Assembly: GCA_024401475.1 (NCBI GenBank)
Contig: JAKSKZ010000042.1
Location: forward strand, 1-33,982
Origin: Paludibacteraceae bacterium
GTDB lineage: Bacteria; Bacteroidota; Bacteroidia; Bacteroidales; Paludibacteraceae
Direction of reading: 5' to 3'
DNA: 33,982 nucleotides
The notes under the pieces were generated by a model, which saw only the letters and a list, made by a program, of their open reading frames with translations, was not told the DNA's origin and did not search any database. A program made the translations under genes and the position numbers. This document shows positions 21,648-30,349 of this stretch, one piece after another (the first letter of the stretch is position 1; each line of letters begins with the position of its first letter).

Positions 21648-23522
21648 ATGACATTCAAGTATGACGTTATTGTAGTGGGTGCTGGTCACGCTGGTTGTGA
21701 GGCCGCTGCTGCTGCTGCTAATTTAGGTTCGAAGACGGTGCTTATCACAATGGATATGCACAAAATCGCTCAGATGAGTTGCAACCCTGCTATCGGAGGA
21801 ATTGCAAAAGGACAGATAGTTCGTGAAATTGATGCTTTGGGAGGTTTTTGTGGTATTGTGACGGACCTTACGGCTATCCAATTCCGTATGTTGAATCGTT
21901 CTAAAGGTCCGGCTATGTGGAGCCCTCGTTCTCAAGCCGACCGACAAAAATTTAGCGAGAAGTGGCGCAGCATTCTTGAGAATACGGAAAACTTGAGCAT
22001 TTGGCAAGATTTCGCTACGGAATTGGTGGTGAAGGATGGTGCAGTCACAGGCGTCAAGGTCGGAATGGGTGCAGTTTTCGAGGCCAAATGTGTGGTTTTG
22101 ACCAATGGAACGTTCTTGAGCGGGCTGATGCATTGCGGTCGTGTGCAAGTGAAAGGTGGTCGTATATCGGAGCCTGCTTCTTATGGATTGACAGAACAAC
22201 TGAACGAGTTGGGCATCCGTAGTGATAGAATGAAGACGGGTACGCCTGTGCGTATAGATGGCCGTTCCATCGATTTTTCTGTGATGTCTAAGCAAGATGG
22301 CGAGAACGACTTTCATAAGTTCTCTTATCTTGATTTCCAACCTCGTCCGTTGGAACAGCGCAGTTGCTTCATCACTTATACCAACGAGCAGACGCACGAT
22401 ATCTTGAGAAAGGGTTTGCCTGATTCCCCACTTTATAATGGTCAGATTAAAAGTATCGGCCCTCGTTATTGCCCAAGTATTGAAACAAAGATTGTCACTT
22501 TCGCAGATAAGAATCAACATCAGTTGTTTATTGAGCCAGAAGGTGAGACTACTCAGGAATATTATCTTAATGGATTCTCCTCCTCTTTGCCGTTAGACAT
22601 TCAGTTGAATGCTTTGAAAACGGTTAGAGGTTTGGAAAATGTTCGTGTTTATCGTCCAGGTTACGCTATTGAATACGACTATTTTGATCCAACTCAGTTG
22701 AAGCACAATTTGGAGTCGAAAGTGGTTAAGAATCTTTTCTTCGCTGGTCAAGTAAATGGAACTACGGGTTACGAAGAAGCTGGCGGTCAGGGAATCATTG
22801 CGGGTATCAATGCTCACATTAATTGTCATGGAGGCGAATCGTTCGTGTTGAATCGTGACGAGGCTTATATTGGCGTGCTTATTGATGATTTGGTGACGAA
22901 AGGTGTGGATGAACCATATCGAATGTTCACCTCTCGTGCGGAGTATCGAATTTTGTTGAGGCAGGATGATGCCGACGCTCGTTTGACTGAGCGTTCGTAT
23001 AATATTGGCTTGGCTCGTCAGGAGCGTTTGGATTTGTATAAAGAAAAACGCGATTTCATCGAAAGATTGGTTCACTTCATCCAAAACTATTCGGTGAAAC
23101 CTGCCTATATCAACTCTTTCTTGGAGGCAAATGGTACGACACCGCTTGCCGGAGGTTGTAAATTGGTCGATTTGGTTAACCGTCCACAATTGACGATTGA
23201 GAGTTTGGCAACTGCAATTCCTGCGTTGAAATCGGAGATTTCTAAGATTCCTAATCGCCAAGGGGAGATAGTTGAGGCTGCCGAAATCCAGATTAAATAT
23301 CAGGGTTACATTGAGAGAGAGACGATGATTGCCGAGAAGCTTCATCGTTTGGAAAACATTAAGATTCAAGGTAAGTTTGATTATTCTACCATTCATTCCA
23401 TTTCGACTGAGGCTCGTCAAAAATTGGCTCGAATCAATCCGGAAACCATCGGACAGGCAAGCCGTATTCCTGGTATTTCGCCAAGCGACATCAACATCTT
23501 GTTGGTGATGATGGGTAGATAA
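21648..23522 (+). CDS. mnmG: tRNA uridine-5-carboxymethylaminomethyl modification enzyme MnmG, 624 aa
   Basis: MnmG (GidA) is the FAD-dependent partner of MnmE. Together they install the cmnm5 group on U34 of tRNAs reading split codon boxes. The Rossmann FAD motif is GAGHAGCEAA at residues 11-20. The family signatures CNPAIGGIAKG, GRPLE-type (FQPRPLEQRSCF) and GYEEAGGQGIIAGINA are present, as is the C-terminal helical domain that binds MnmE (GYIERE, GISPSDINILL). The length is normal and the protein complete. The ATG at 21648 directly follows a short AT-rich leader. A terminator follows at 23562-23591, so it is a single-gene unit here. Confidence 0.98.
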   Translation: MTFKYDVIVVGAGHAGCEAAAAAANLGSKTVLITMDMHKIAQMSCNPAIGGIAKGQIVREIDALGGFCGIVTDLTAIQFRMLNRSKGPAMWSPRSQADRQKFSEKWRSILENTENLSIWQDFATELVVKDGAVTGVKVGMGAVFEAKCVVLTNGTFLSGLMHCGRVQVKGGRISEPASYGLTEQLNELGIRSDRMKTGTPVRIDGRSIDFSVMSKQDGENDFHKFSYLDFQPRPLEQRSCFITYTNEQTHDILRKGLPDSPLYNGQIKSIGPRYCPSIETKIVTFADKNQHQLFIEPEGETTQEYYLNGFSSSLPLDIQLNALKTVRGLENVRVYRPGYAIEYDYFDPTQLKHNLESKVVKNLFFAGQVNGTTGYEEAGGQGIIAGINAHINCHGGESFVLNRDEAYIGVLIDDLVTKGVDEPYRMFTSRAEYRILLRQDDADARLTERSYNIGLARQERLDLYKEKRDFIERLVHFIQNYSVKPAYINSFLEANGTTPLAGGCKLVDLVNRPQLTIESLATAIPALKSEISKIPNRQGEIVEAAEIQIKYQGYIERETMIAEKLHRLENIKIQGKFDYSTIHSISTEARQKLARINPETIGQASRIPGISPSDINILLVMMGR

Positions 23523-23561
23523 TGAAAAGGTGATGTGAAAATCATTTTCAAGTATAGTTTT

Positions 23562-23591
23562 AGGCGTGTCGTTTATTGACGCGCCTTTTTT
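23562..23591 (+). terminator. Rho-independent terminator of mnmG
   Basis: AGGCGTGTC (23562-23570) pairs with GACGCGCCT (23578-23586), one wobble, a 7-nt loop, then TTTTTT. Its core resembles the bidirectional terminator at 25263-25299. Confidence 0.85.
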
Positions 23592-23651
23592 ATCTAAATT
23601 TATAAATGCTTGTTCAGTTTGTGCCTTTAAGTCAAAATCTAGTAAACTTAT

Positions 23652-23659
23652 TATCTTTG
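23652..23659 (+). promoter_or_regulatory. -7 box of the AAA-ATPase/PD-(D/E)XK gene
   Basis: TATCTTTG is an exact TAnnTTTG match, 24 bp before the ATG at 23684. No TTTG was found at the -33 position. Confidence 0.5.
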
Positions 23660-23683
23660 TATTCCAATATAATTGAGTAGGTT

Positions 23684-25240
23684 ATGGGCATATATTTGAA
23701 TCCGAATGCGGATGCATTTGAAATGGGTTATAATACCCCATGTTATGTGGACAAATCGATGCTTGTTGACGAGTTGAATAAATTGGTCGGCAGCATGGGG
23801 AATTTTGTCTGCATTTCTCGTGCTCGCCGATTTGGAAAGAGCATGGCAGGCAACTTGATATCAGCCTACTACTCAAAAGGTTGTGATACTCGTGAGGTTT
23901 TCAGCAAAATGAAAATAGGTCAAGTCGCAGACTATGACAGATATCTGAACAAATTCAATGTCATCAAGTTGGACTTGAATGGGTGGTATCAAAACTCAAT
24001 TCAGCAGCGTAGGACGGATAGCATGATAATGGATCTTCATAAAGCGTTGGCTGAAGAATTCAAAGAAACTTTCCCTTCTTTGAAAATCAAATTGACAGAC
24101 TCGTTGGGGCAATGTATACTCAAAGCCTACGCTAAATTTTGGGAGAAATTTGTCATAATTATCGATGAATACGATGTTTTGGCCCGCGAACAGGTGCCTC
24201 AAAAGTTGTTTGACGAGTATCTTTCGTTTTTGAATAGCTTGTTCAAAGACACCACCTTGCGTCCAGCTATTGCTTTGGCCTATATCACGGGCATCATTCC
24301 TATTGTCCGTGACAAGATTCAGTCTAAACTGAACGAATTTAGGGAATATACGATGATTAACCCTTATCAGTTCGCCGGTCTGATTGGTTTTACTAAGGAG
24401 GAGGTCTCAGAATTGTGCGACCAATATGGGTTGGACAAGGCCGAATGCAGGCGATGGTATGATGGTTATAAAATGTCTGCTACCGTGGATTTGTACAATC
24501 CTCTCTCTGTAGTGCGGGCGATAGAAACCAAGGAGTTTGACAATTATTGGACAACCACCAGTTCGTTCGAATCCCTGAAGAAATACATTATGATGGATTT
24601 CGATGGCATAAAGCGGGATGTCATTAGTATGATAGCAGGAAATAGTGTGCCAGTCAATGTGTTGAAGTTCGAGAACACTATCGATTCTATCAATAGCAAG
24701 GACAATGTGTTTACTTATTTGATTCATTTGGGCTATCTTACATATAATAAGGCGGAAAAGAGCTGCCTGATTCCTAATGCGGAGGTCCGGACGGAATGGA
24801 TCAACTCTATCGAGGACGAGAAGGATTATCGAGCCATCATGTCTATCGTCAACGCCTCCAAGCGGTTGCTTGACGACACAATCGGCGGGAACGAGGAGGC
24901 TGTGGCAAAGGCTTTGGATGCGGCCCATACGGAGGTGACCAGTGTATTGACCTACAACGACGAGCATTGTTTCCAGAGTGCCATCTGTTTGGCCTATTTC
25001 TATGCTAATACCCGTTATACATTGGTGAAGGAGTTGCCGACTGGCAAGGGGTATGCCGATTTGGTGTTGATTCCATATCTTCCTAATATTCCGGCTTTGG
25101 TGATTGAGTTGAAGCATAATAAGAGTGCTAAAAACTATTGTCAGGCTTTAAACAACTATAAGGGAGACCTTCTGTTTGTTGGCATCAATTATGACGAGAA
25201 GACAAAAATTCATAGTTGTAAGATAGAGAGAGTGGATTGA
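23684..25240 (+). CDS. AAA-ATPase-like protein with C-terminal PD-(D/E)XK nuclease domain, 518 aa
   Basis: This is a family greatly expanded in Bacteroidales genomes (AAA-ATPase_like plus PDDEXK_9/DUF1703). The N-terminal YVDKS motif (21-25) precedes a P-loop variant, RARRFGKS (G51, K52, S53), and a Walker B, IIIDEYD (D161, E162). The C-terminal nuclease core has D459 (GYADLVLI) and E475-x-K477 (VIELKHN), followed by a helical Q (NYCQALNNY), so the catalytic triad is intact. The length is typical and the gene looks functional. The biological role is unknown; mobile-element or defence functions have been suggested for relatives. It is a single gene between two related hairpin terminators, which fits a cassette-like insertion downstream of mnmG. 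Confidence 0.9.
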   Translation: MGIYLNPNADAFEMGYNTPCYVDKSMLVDELNKLVGSMGNFVCISRARRFGKSMAGNLISAYYSKGCDTREVFSKMKIGQVADYDRYLNKFNVIKLDLNGWYQNSIQQRRTDSMIMDLHKALAEEFKETFPSLKIKLTDSLGQCILKAYAKFWEKFVIIIDEYDVLAREQVPQKLFDEYLSFLNSLFKDTTLRPAIALAYITGIIPIVRDKIQSKLNEFREYTMINPYQFAGLIGFTKEEVSELCDQYGLDKAECRRWYDGYKMSATVDLYNPLSVVRAIETKEFDNYWTTTSSFESLKKYIMMDFDGIKRDVISMIAGNSVPVNVLKFENTIDSINSKDNVFTYLIHLGYLTYNKAEKSCLIPNAEVRTEWINSIEDEKDYRAIMSIVNASKRLLDDTIGGNEEAVAKALDAAHTEVTSVLTYNDEHCFQSAICLAYFYANTRYTLVKELPTGKGYADLVLIPYLPNIPALVIELKHNKSAKNYCQALNNYKGDLLFVGINYDEKTKIHSCKIERVD

Positions 25241-25262
25241 GTAGATTTTCTATCCCCTATAA

Positions 25263-25299
25263 AAAAGGCGTGTCAATCATATTTTTTGACACGCCTTTT
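25263..25299. terminator. Bidirectional Rho-independent terminator
   Basis: A 14-bp perfect stem (AAAAGGCGTGTCAA, 25263-25276, with 25286-25299) and a 9-nt loop have A/T runs on both sides. It serves the plus-strand nuclease gene and the converging minus-strand caspase gene. Confidence 0.9.
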
Positions 25300-25318
25300 A
25301 GTTTGTGTAATGTTTCGT

Positions 25319-27325
25319 TTATTTCGAACTTTCAAACAATACGAAGTTTCCTTGCTTGTTTTCGAAGATTGGCATTTGCTTGCCGTTGGTTGCCTTGCGG
25401 ACAGACTCGCGAACGTAGCGTTCCAGTTCATCGATGGTGATGTTGCCGTCTTGGTCCGTGGCTTTCCCGTTGAAGCCTTCCAATAGTGCTTTGGTGAATA
25501 TTCCGTTATTCCAAGCCTCCGATTCGTTTGATTTTTGGCTCTCGGTGCTTGAATAGAATCCGATTACGCCAGGGTCGGAGAGTGCGAAACTTTCGGTGAC
25601 GGATTTTTGTCCATAGAGTGCTCCAGAGTGGCAGGCGTCCATAAATACCAATACACGGCATTTGCGGTCTTTCAATCGCTTGATGGCGGTGCGGATGGCA
25701 TCGAAATTAACCGAAGAGGAGAATAAGTCGTTGCTCTCGGCATTGCAAGACAAGAAGTATGTTTCAGAACCCTCTTTGCTTCCGTGTCCGGAGAAGAAGA
25801 GCATGACCACGTCGCCTTGTTCTACTTTGTTGACCAATGTAGAGAGGCCTTTCTTTATATTTTTGTCTGTTGCACTCTTATCTGTAATTAGCACGGGCGC
25901 TTTCTTGACGTACATATTTGTATGCATGTTGGAGATGACTTTTGAAAAGTCTGTGGCATCTTTTGCTGCATGTTGCAATTTCAAATCCTCTTGGTCGTAG
26001 TCGCTCACGCCGACAGCGAAAATGTGCAAGTTGGGTTTAGGACGGTCGCCTCTATAGTGGAGCAACACTACCGCAGGGTCGCTGTTTTGACCATTAGCAT
26101 CCTTGGCAATTAGTTGTACGCGGCAATCCTCTATGCGCGGCAAATTCAGGGTCATTTGTGTTCCTACACGTTTCACCCCTTTGGTGCGAGGTTGCAATTC
26201 ACCGTTGATATAGACGAGAATCTCAGGAGCTTTGCCATCTGCCGTTTTGGCTTCATATGTGAATGTCAATTCTGGCGTTGTGTAGTCGGCACCATTCTTA
26301 GGAGTTAAAATCTTGATGGTCGGTGGTGTTGTATAAACCACGTTGTTTTGTGAGCCTTGATTTGTTGGTTTGCCATTGTTGTTAGGCGCAACCTCATTTT
26401 TGGGAGCGTCGGTCTTTTTTGCAAGATTGTTGTTCTTGTACTTCCCGTCGTCATAGTTTGCCACCTCAGAGGCATTGATAGAGCCTGGGTTCTTTCCTTG
26501 CCAAGCAAATCCGGCACCTTTTGCGGCTGCAGCATTGGCGTAGGTCGGTTTTACGATGAATGCACCCAATCTGCTCACACAACCCCATTTGCCTTTGTAT
26601 TTAACCACGGCAAAAGATCTACCGCTGTTGAAAGTGTATTGTCTATCTACGCTGTCGAATATCGGACGGATGGCCCAATTACCAGCATGGTTGGCAAATC
26701 CCCATTTCTTTTGTTCGCTATCGTAGGCATCGTAAATAGAACCTCCTAATTGAGCAAAGACGGTTACCTCTTGGTTTGCTGTTCGAGCGTCGTCGTTACT
26801 TACTAATACGGGTTTGGTTACAAAAACTCCGTTTCTATCGATGCTTCCCCAACAACCATCGCATTTCACCACGGCATATTTCTTTCCCTTAAAGAAAGAA
26901 AATTCGGAATCTACATCGTCATAAATAGGCGAGAGAATCCAATTGCCTTGGTAATCGGCAAACCCATATTTGTGGCTCTTTTGGTCGTATCCTTCATAGA
27001 GCGATTCCCCCAATTTGGCTTTCTTGTTCCACTCTTGTCCTGCCTTGATGGCTAAAACTTTCTCTTTGAAAATGAGTTTGGATACGTATGTGCCGTCTTT
27101 GCCCACGCACCCCCAAAGGTCACCTAATCTTACGACCGCAAAGTGTTTGCTATTGGTGAATGTGTTTCCTTGATCGTATTCATCATAAATCGGTTTGATG
27201 GCCCAGTTGCCGGCCTCGTTCCTAAAACCCCATTTGCCCGTTTGATTGTCTTTTACAGCTCTGTTTTGAGCAGTAACGCTGCAGACGGATAGTAATGCGA
27301 GCAATACTGATAACATCCATTTCAT
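25319..27325 (-). CDS. Exported WG-repeat caspase-family protease, 668 aa
   Basis: The signal peptide is residues 1-20 (SVTAQ). Six WG repeats occupy about 25-265, in alternating forms such as KWGFRNEAGNWAIKPIYD and WGCVGKDGTYVSK. An Asn/Pro-rich linker (285-335) and an Ig-like beta domain (about 335-425) follow. Residues about 432-600 are a peptidase C14 (caspase) domain with the catalytic dyad visible: H514 in FSGHG and C565 in DACHSG. A short acidic EF-hand-like loop (DQDGNITIDEL, 624-634) lies near the end. Substrates are unknown. The ATG at 27325 is used because it gives the signal peptide; the frame extends upstream into the CHASE2 gene. It is 13 bp downstream of that gene, in one operon. 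Confidence 0.9.
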   Translation of the reverse strand: MKWMLSVLLALLSVCSVTAQNRAVKDNQTGKWGFRNEAGNWAIKPIYDEYDQGNTFTNSKHFAVVRLGDLWGCVGKDGTYVSKLIFKEKVLAIKAGQEWNKKAKLGESLYEGYDQKSHKYGFADYQGNWILSPIYDDVDSEFSFFKGKKYAVVKCDGCWGSIDRNGVFVTKPVLVSNDDARTANQEVTVFAQLGGSIYDAYDSEQKKWGFANHAGNWAIRPIFDSVDRQYTFNSGRSFAVVKYKGKWGCVSRLGAFIVKPTYANAAAAKGAGFAWQGKNPGSINASEVANYDDGKYKNNNLAKKTDAPKNEVAPNNNGKPTNQGSQNNVVYTTPPTIKILTPKNGADYTTPELTFTYEAKTADGKAPEILVYINGELQPRTKGVKRVGTQMTLNLPRIEDCRVQLIAKDANGQNSDPAVVLLHYRGDRPKPNLHIFAVGVSDYDQEDLKLQHAAKDATDFSKVISNMHTNMYVKKAPVLITDKSATDKNIKKGLSTLVNKVEQGDVVMLFFSGHGSKEGSETYFLSCNAESNDLFSSSVNFDAIRTAIKRLKDRKCRVLVFMDACHSGALYGQKSVTESFALSDPGVIGFYSSTESQKSNESEAWNNGIFTKALLEGFNGKATDQDGNITIDELERYVRESVRKATNGKQMPIFENKQGNFVLFESSK

Positions 27326-27338
27326 GACAGTCTTATTT

Positions 27339-28652
27339 TTATGAGTTTGTGTCGGAAAGTGTCGTTTCTTCCACTCCCGTTTCATTATTATTTGTGCTAT
27401 TAATTATCTCGTTGTTATTTTCGTCATTCCAATCATTCTCCTCTTTTTCTGCGTCACTTTCGTTGTCGCCTTCGTTTATGTCCTCTTCGTTTGTTTCGCT
27501 TGCTTTGGGCACCCTTTTCACCCATTTGCTGAGAAATTGGTAAAGTCGGGTAGTGGTGATGTAATACCATAGATCGGTGGAGAATCCAGCCAGACCGATG
27601 CCTAACATGGCGTAAACAAGATTGATGTCATATCTCAATTTCAAGAATATGATACCTCCGATGAAGGCGAGAATAAGAAGTAACGCCAACTGATAGACAT
27701 TCATGACCAAACCTGCGATTTTATCGTATTTTTCGGTCACTTGGCAACAAACGACGCAGAATAGAAAACTGAAGATGAATCCTAAAACCATACCCGTTCT
27801 TTCCGTCATTTGTGTGATTAGCCTATTCTTAGTGATGGTGGTGATGGCGTATGCGTGAATGGTGGTCCCTGAGATGCGCCGTGAACCATCGATTTCGATA
27901 GGCACCGAGTGAAAATCGCGTAAGTCGGAGAAATCACCAAAGAGGAAGACTCTGTCTTTTACGTCATCTTCCGTGATTTCGTCGTAGATGTGCCATTGAT
28001 CAAAAAAGACGTGCTTGTAGTTGATCAGGCTACTTTTGTTCTCCTCTTCAATCCATGCTTTGTGCTCTTCGGGATAGGCGAGTTCTGTGATTACGGAGAC
28101 AAACGTTGCTAAGCAGGTGTCTCCAAAACAAAGGTTGGGGGAGAAAGTGCGAACAATGTCATTCTCGACATTGATGCAAGCTTCTCGGCAACCTGTCTCT
28201 TTGGCGAAAAATGAGGATTCGAAAGTGAAACCATTCATAGTCGGTACCGCACGGCAGGCGGCGATCACTTTGTCGTGGCAGCGGGCCATGACATTCATCA
28301 AACTATCGTTGGCTGCAGGGTCGTGGGACGATGTTCCTCCGAAAATAACGTCGAGGGCGATGGCCCTTGCTCCTTTGTCGTAGAGATTCTGAACCGCTCC
28401 TGCAATTTCAGCTCGAGAGTAGCACCCCGAAAGATCGTATAGCACGATGTCAGGGTTGGCGTCTGAAATCTCGTCGGAATTGTTTTCGATGTAGAAGTAG
28501 GAGTCGGTGAAATGGAAACTTTTTATCACTTGTCCGACAGGGTCAAGAAATAACGTGCTGAAACTCAATGCTCCAACAATGGCACAGATAAGAATGGTGA
28601 TGATCAAAACTCCAAATCCGTACAAAAAGTGTCTCTTGTTAAACCCTATCAT
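27339..28652 (-). CDS. CHASE2-domain membrane sensor without output domain, 437 aa
   Basis: The N-terminal helix (about residues 10-32) is followed by an extracytoplasmic CHASE2 domain (about 35-285), with the typical core VLYDLSGCYSRAEIAGAV, ARAIALDVIF and GDFSDLRDFHSVPI. Three more helices follow (about 293-375). The cytoplasmic tail of about 60 residues is very rich in E, D and N and likely disordered. CHASE2 usually feeds a kinase, cyclase or GGDEF domain, and none is present here. The sensor must therefore act through a partner or only anchor something. The secreted caspase gene follows after 13 bp. A -7 box lies at 28691-28698. Confidence 0.85.
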   Translation of the reverse strand: MIGFNKRHFLYGFGVLIITILICAIVGALSFSTLFLDPVGQVIKSFHFTDSYFYIENNSDEISDANPDIVLYDLSGCYSRAEIAGAVQNLYDKGARAIALDVIFGGTSSHDPAANDSLMNVMARCHDKVIAACRAVPTMNGFTFESSFFAKETGCREACINVENDIVRTFSPNLCFGDTCLATFVSVITELAYPEEHKAWIEEENKSSLINYKHVFFDQWHIYDEITEDDVKDRVFLFGDFSDLRDFHSVPIEIDGSRRISGTTIHAYAITTITKNRLITQMTERTGMVLGFIFSFLFCVVCCQVTEKYDKIAGLVMNVYQLALLLILAFIGGIIFLKLRYDINLVYAMLGIGLAGFSTDLWYYITTTRLYQFLSKWVKRVPKASETNEEDINEGDNESDAEKEENDWNDENNNEIINSTNNNETGVEETTLSDTNS

Positions 28653-28690
28653 GGTTCCTCCGTATTAGTGATAAAGTGTTTATTAGGGTT

Positions 28691-28698
28691 CAAATATA
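28691..28698 (-). promoter_or_regulatory. -7 box of the CHASE2-caspase operon
   Basis: TATATTTG on the minus strand is an exact TAnnTTTG match, 38 bp upstream of the ATG at 28652. Confidence 0.55.
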
Positions 28699-28740
28699 CG
28701 AAAAAAAGCCACAAGGGAGAGTGTTTAAAAAAATTAATCT

Positions 28741-28774
28741 TTTGTATTGAATCTTATGATATTGATTAAATTTG
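28741..28774 (+). promoter_or_regulatory. Promoter of dgt
   Basis: TTTG (28741-28744), a 22-nt spacer and TAAATTTG (28767-28774) are close to the Bacteroidota consensus. The leader would be about 55 nt. Confidence 0.5.
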
Positions 28775-28838
28775 TGGAGAAGATATGCTTTGTCGTTGAA
28801 AAGAGCACGTCTTTATATATGTTTTAAGGTTGAATTTT

Positions 28839-30173
28839 ATGATGAAATGGGAAAAATTGATCTCCACGAAGCGTTTTGGATTGGAGCATTATCATGACGA
28901 AAAGAAACAAGATCGTTCTGAATTTCAGCGCGACTATGACCGTTTGATTTTTTCAGCCCCTTTTCGCAGGTTGCAGAATAAGACGCAAGTCTTTCCGTTG
29001 CCAGGTAACATCTTCGTTCACAATCGTTTGACGCATAGTTTGGAGGTTTCTTGTGTGGGGCGCTCGTTGGGCAATAATATCTCAAGACAGTTGATTGAGA
29101 AATATGGTGATACGATATCACCGCTCATTTCTGAGATCGGCTCTATTGTTTCTGCTGGTTGCTTGGCACACGATATGGGCAATCCTCCGTTCGGTCATTC
29201 TGGAGAAACCGCCATTTCATCGTATTTTTCAGAGGGTAATGGCCAAATTTTAAAAGAAAAATATGGTTTGACGGACAGTCAATGGAACGACATCATCCAT
29301 TTTGAGGGAAATGCCAATGCTTTCCGTTTGCTGACACATCAATTTGCAGGCCGTCGTAAGGGAGGATTTGTTTTGACCTATTCAACGATAGCTTCTATTG
29401 TCAAGTATCCATATCAATCGGATTATGTGGTTGGTTCAAAAAAGAAGAAGTTCGGTTTCTTCCAAAATGAGAAGGACGATTTCGTGAAAATCGCCGAGGA
29501 TTTGGGCATGTTGAAGTTAGATGAGTACAAATACGCTCGTCATCCGTTGGTTTTCTTGGTTGAGGCTGCTGATGATATTTGCTATGAAATCATGGATTTG
29601 GAGGATGCTCATAAATTGAAATTGGTGAGCAATGAGGAGACCAAGCAGTTGTTCTTGAACTTCTTTTCGGAGGAGGAACAACGAAGAAAAAGGGAGAGAA
29701 TGTCCGCCGTTACCGATGAAAACGAGCAAATTGCATATTTGCGTTCGGTGGTCGTTGGCGTTTTGGTGGAGGAGTGTGCGAATGTCTTTGTCCAAAATGA
29801 GGAAGCAATTCTTGCTGGAGAGTTTAAATCTTCTTTGGTTGATTGTATGAGCGAGCGTGTGAAAAATGCTTATCAAGAGATTGTCAAAGTGGCACTTAAA
29901 CGCATTTATAAATCGAAAGATGTGGTCGATATCGAAATCGCTGGTTACAATATAATTTATACGTTGATAGATAAGGAGATTAATGCTGTTTTTAACGCAG
30001 AGAAAGCCTATTCTAAACAACTTTTGGCTCGTATTCCAGAACAATATGAGAAAGACGCGGAAGATCCTTATATCAAAATTTTGTCTGTCTTAGATTATAT
30101 TTCAGGCATGACGGATGTTTTTTCCCTCGATCTTTATCGTAAGATTAATGGTATGAGTTTGCCGAGCCTTTGA
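28839..30173 (+). CDS. dgt: Deoxyguanosinetriphosphate triphosphohydrolase (dGTPase-like), 444 aa
   Basis: This HD-domain enzyme hydrolyses dGTP (or other dNTPs) to the nucleoside and triphosphate, influencing dNTP pools and phage resistance. Motifs are intact: RSEFQRDYDRLIFSAPFRRL near the N-terminus, H66 in NRLTHSLEV, H111-D112 in LAHDMGNPPFGHSGE, and the last metal-binding aspartate in VEAADDICYEIMD. The frame begins at a TTG (28830), but the paired ATGs at 28839 and 28842 (MMKWEKLIST) match the family start. It is a single-gene unit, divergent from the CHASE2-caspase operon, with its own terminator at 30228-30253. Confidence 0.93.
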   Translation: MMKWEKLISTKRFGLEHYHDEKKQDRSEFQRDYDRLIFSAPFRRLQNKTQVFPLPGNIFVHNRLTHSLEVSCVGRSLGNNISRQLIEKYGDTISPLISEIGSIVSAGCLAHDMGNPPFGHSGETAISSYFSEGNGQILKEKYGLTDSQWNDIIHFEGNANAFRLLTHQFAGRRKGGFVLTYSTIASIVKYPYQSDYVVGSKKKKFGFFQNEKDDFVKIAEDLGMLKLDEYKYARHPLVFLVEAADDICYEIMDLEDAHKLKLVSNEETKQLFLNFFSEEEQRRKRERMSAVTDENEQIAYLRSVVVGVLVEECANVFVQNEEAILAGEFKSSLVDCMSERVKNAYQEIVKVALKRIYKSKDVVDIEIAGYNIIYTLIDKEINAVFNAEKAYSKQLLARIPEQYEKDAEDPYIKILSVLDYISGMTDVFSLDLYRKINGMSLPSL

Positions 30174-30227
30174 TGTTTTAGAGGAAAAACTGGATGAAAA
30201 GGCGTTTTTTAGTGTGATATAGGAATA

Positions 30228-30253
30228 AAAAAGGAGGTCAAAACCTCCTTTTT
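30228..30253 (+). terminator. Rho-independent terminator of dgt
   Basis: AAAAAGGAGG (30228-30237) pairs perfectly with CCTCCTTTTT (30244-30253) around a 6-nt loop. Flanking T/A runs allow action in both directions. Confidence 0.88.
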
Positions 30254-30298
30254 ATTTTATGCTGTTTTTTATGAGGAATTCAACAATCAACTTGCATT

Positions 30299-30327
30299 AA
30301 AAAATGAGTTTTGATGCCTCCTCATTT
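30299..30327 (-). terminator. Rho-independent terminator of the DUF6242-PfkB operon
   Basis: On the minus strand, AAATGAG (30327-30321) pairs with CTCATTT (30308-30302), followed by a T-run to 30299. It lies 22 bp after the last stop of the operon. Confidence 0.6.
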
Positions 30328-30349
30328 AAAAGAACTTTTGTTTGCGGTT

